A stretch of 6,425 nucleotides of DNA from Caldisericota bacterium (lineage in GTDB: Bacteria; Caldisericota; Caldisericia; Cryosericales; Cryosericaceae). The notes beneath the pieces were generated by a model, which saw only the letters and a program-made list of their open reading frames with translations, ran no database searches and was not told where the DNA came from. The stretch is taken from NCBI GenBank assembly GCA_026390195.1, contig JAPLGK010000021.1:1-6425 (forward strand), given 5' to 3'. Below, in pieces: positions 5,487-6,425 of the stretch. How positions within the stretch are numbered: the stretch's first letter is position 1; the number at the start of each line of letters is the position of its first letter. The position numbers were made by a program, and so were the translations under genes.

Positions 5487-5531
5487 CTTAAGAAGGGAAT
5501 CATTCCTGGCCCCGGAACAGGAGGAGTGACG

Positions 5532-6314
5532 ATGAGAACTTGCAGGAAGCAGAAACTTGGCCTAGCTCTCAGTTCGGGAGGGGTCCTTGGGTATGCGCAC
5601 ATAGGCGTGCTGCGGGCGCTGGAAGACCTGCACGTCGAAATCGACCTGTTTTCGGGCGCTTCGATGGGCGCGCTGGTAGCCGTGTTCAATGCGGCAGGTC
5701 TCGACTCGGCAGCCCTGGAAACCCTCAGCGTCAAGTACAGCCCACAAGTTGCCATGCTGCTCGCGTCTGTCGTTTCCGTGGGTGGTCTGACGACCCCGCG
5801 GCGTCTGCGGGCCGCTCTCCGCAAGGAACTCCCCGTGACGGTTTTCGAGGCTCTCCAGAAGCCCGTCTGCATCGCCGCAACCGACGTGCAGACCGGCAGA
5901 GCCCTTGTTTTCGACAGTGGGGAAATCTGGGGTCCGTTGTCCGGGAGTTTCTGCTTCCCAGGCGTGTTTCCGGTTGCCAAGTTCGGCGACCAGTATCTGC
6001 TGGATGGCGGCATGTCGCTGCCGGTTCCCGTGACCGAGCTGCGGAAGCGGGGCGCCACGAACGTCATCGCGGTGTCACTCTATGACCCGCTTCAGGAACA
6101 AGAGTACAAGCCTAGCCTGAACATCCCCAAACTGCTCGAGCGTTCGCTCAACCTGATGCTCAAGAACATCGCACAGCCGGAGCTCGAGAGGGCTGATCTG
6201 GTCATCCAACCTGATCTCAAGGGCTGTGAGCCTTCGGACGTCCACGAGTATGTGGTACGAGGGTATGATGCCGCCATGAGCAGGAAGGCGGAGATCGAGG
6301 CCCTGCTTGCCTGA
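5532..6314 (+). CDS. Patatin-like phospholipase (RssA-type serine hydrolase)
   Basis: A 260-residue cytoplasmic patatin-fold protein with no signal peptide. The oxyanion-hole loop SSGGVLGYAHIGVL (14-27) is followed by the nucleophile elbow G-A-S-M-G with Ser44. The catalytic Asp158 lies in LLDGGMSLPVPV, the D-G-G motif that completes the Ser/Asp dyad. All active-site elements are intact, so an active lipid acyl hydrolase is expected; the exact lipid substrate is not known for most small bacterial members. The length is normal for the single-domain RssA/YlbK-like group. ATG 5532 is chosen because AGGAGGAG (5519-5526) lies 5 nt upstream. A longer frame from GTG 5442 would cross the promoter. 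The gene is divergent from the sdaAB-fragment operon and has its own promoter. A further open frame may overlap its stop codon. Confidence 0.93.
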   Translation: MRTCRKQKLGLALSSGGVLGYAHIGVLRALEDLHVEIDLFSGASMGALVAVFNAAGLDSAALETLSVKYSPQVAMLLASVVSVGGLTTPRRLRAALRKELPVTVFEALQKPVCIAATDVQTGRALVFDSGEIWGPLSGSFCFPGVFPVAKFGDQYLLDGGMSLPVPVTELRKRGATNVIAVSLYDPLQEQEYKPSLNIPKLLERSLNLMLKNIAQPELERADLVIQPDLKGCEPSDVHEYVVRGYDAAMSRKAEIEALLA

Positions 6315-6425
6315 CGTCCAGGGGATTCTGGGTGCGCTGCTGCAGCGGACAGCGGAGTGGGCTTCCAGAGCCGTGACCGCCGTCTGGAATGCATTCATGC
6401 CATTCGTTCCTTCTCTGGCAGCAAC
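6307..6425 (+). CDS. Possible start of a downstream gene (runs off window)
   Basis: A plus-strand frame is open from 6280 to the window edge. A TTG at 6307, with GAGG 6 nt upstream, would give MPDVQGILGALLQRTAEWA and onward through TAVWNAFMPFVPSLAA. It overlaps the patatin stop by 8 nt. The sequence is amphipathic to hydrophobic and protein-like, but I do not recognise it, and about 40 codons with a TTG start is weak evidence. The alternative is that this is plain intergenic DNA after the patatin gene. Confidence 0.35.
   Translation, partial: MPDVQGILGALLQRTAEWASRAVTAVWNAFMPFVPSLAA

Noticed and set aside
5348..6067. 239-codon minus-strand frame
   Set aside because: Antisense shadow of the patatin-like gene; Ser/Thr/Arg-rich and without recognisable features.
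6335..6347. Hairpin CGCTG-CTG-CAGCG after the patatin gene, as a terminator
   Set aside because: A 5-bp stem with a 3-nt loop and no T-run; it also lies inside a possible coding frame.
1..6425. CRISPR arrays, tRNA/rRNA genes, insertion-sequence ends or transposases
   Set aside because: No regular repeats, tRNA-like clover segments, rRNA signatures or transposase motifs were seen on either strand.

Overview
The window is a dense, GC-rich bacterial segment with Shine-Dalgarno sites, several sigma70-like promoters, and short or overlapping gene junctions. No ribosomal, tRNA or other marker gene is present, so the host cannot be named. The HEAT-repeat and tandem-GNAT families in the middle resemble families I know from Firmicutes- and Chloroflexi-like bacteria, but this is a weak hint.

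Left part (about 1-1640, minus strand): the most interesting region. A promoter with an extended -10 element drives a JAB/JAMM metalloprotease gene whose C-terminus carries an extra E2/RWD-like fold. Next comes a small prokaryotic E2-like (UBC-fold) protein with a candidate catalytic cysteine. Then a third gene begins behind an excellent Shine-Dalgarno site and is cut by the window edge after 8 codons. A deconjugase plus an E2 in one operon marks a bacterial ubiquitin-like conjugation pathway, of the general kind seen in the anti-phage Bil/Bub operons and in type II CBASS (Cap2/Cap3). The E1 and the ubiquitin-like modifier should lie beyond position 1.

Middle part (about 1690-5381, minus strand): housekeeping or accessory genes, some of them decayed. 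From upstream to downstream in transcription order: a truncated head of an L-serine dehydratase beta-subunit gene (sdaAB) with intact promoter and RBS; an EamA/DMT transporter that starts in a GTGA overlap with that fragment; a HEAT/ARM-repeat protein; a tandem-GNAT acetyltransferase pseudogene with two frameshifts and an apparent internal deletion; and a second EamA/DMT transporter with its own promoter. There is no clear terminator between this transporter and the JAB operon.

Right part (about 5382-6425, plus strand): a divergent promoter region, then a complete patatin-like phospholipase with Ser/Asp dyad and oxyanion-hole motif. A possible further open frame overlaps its stop and runs off the right edge.

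The genes do not form one pathway. The JAB/E2 operon is a self-contained module beside a stretch of transporters and eroding genes.
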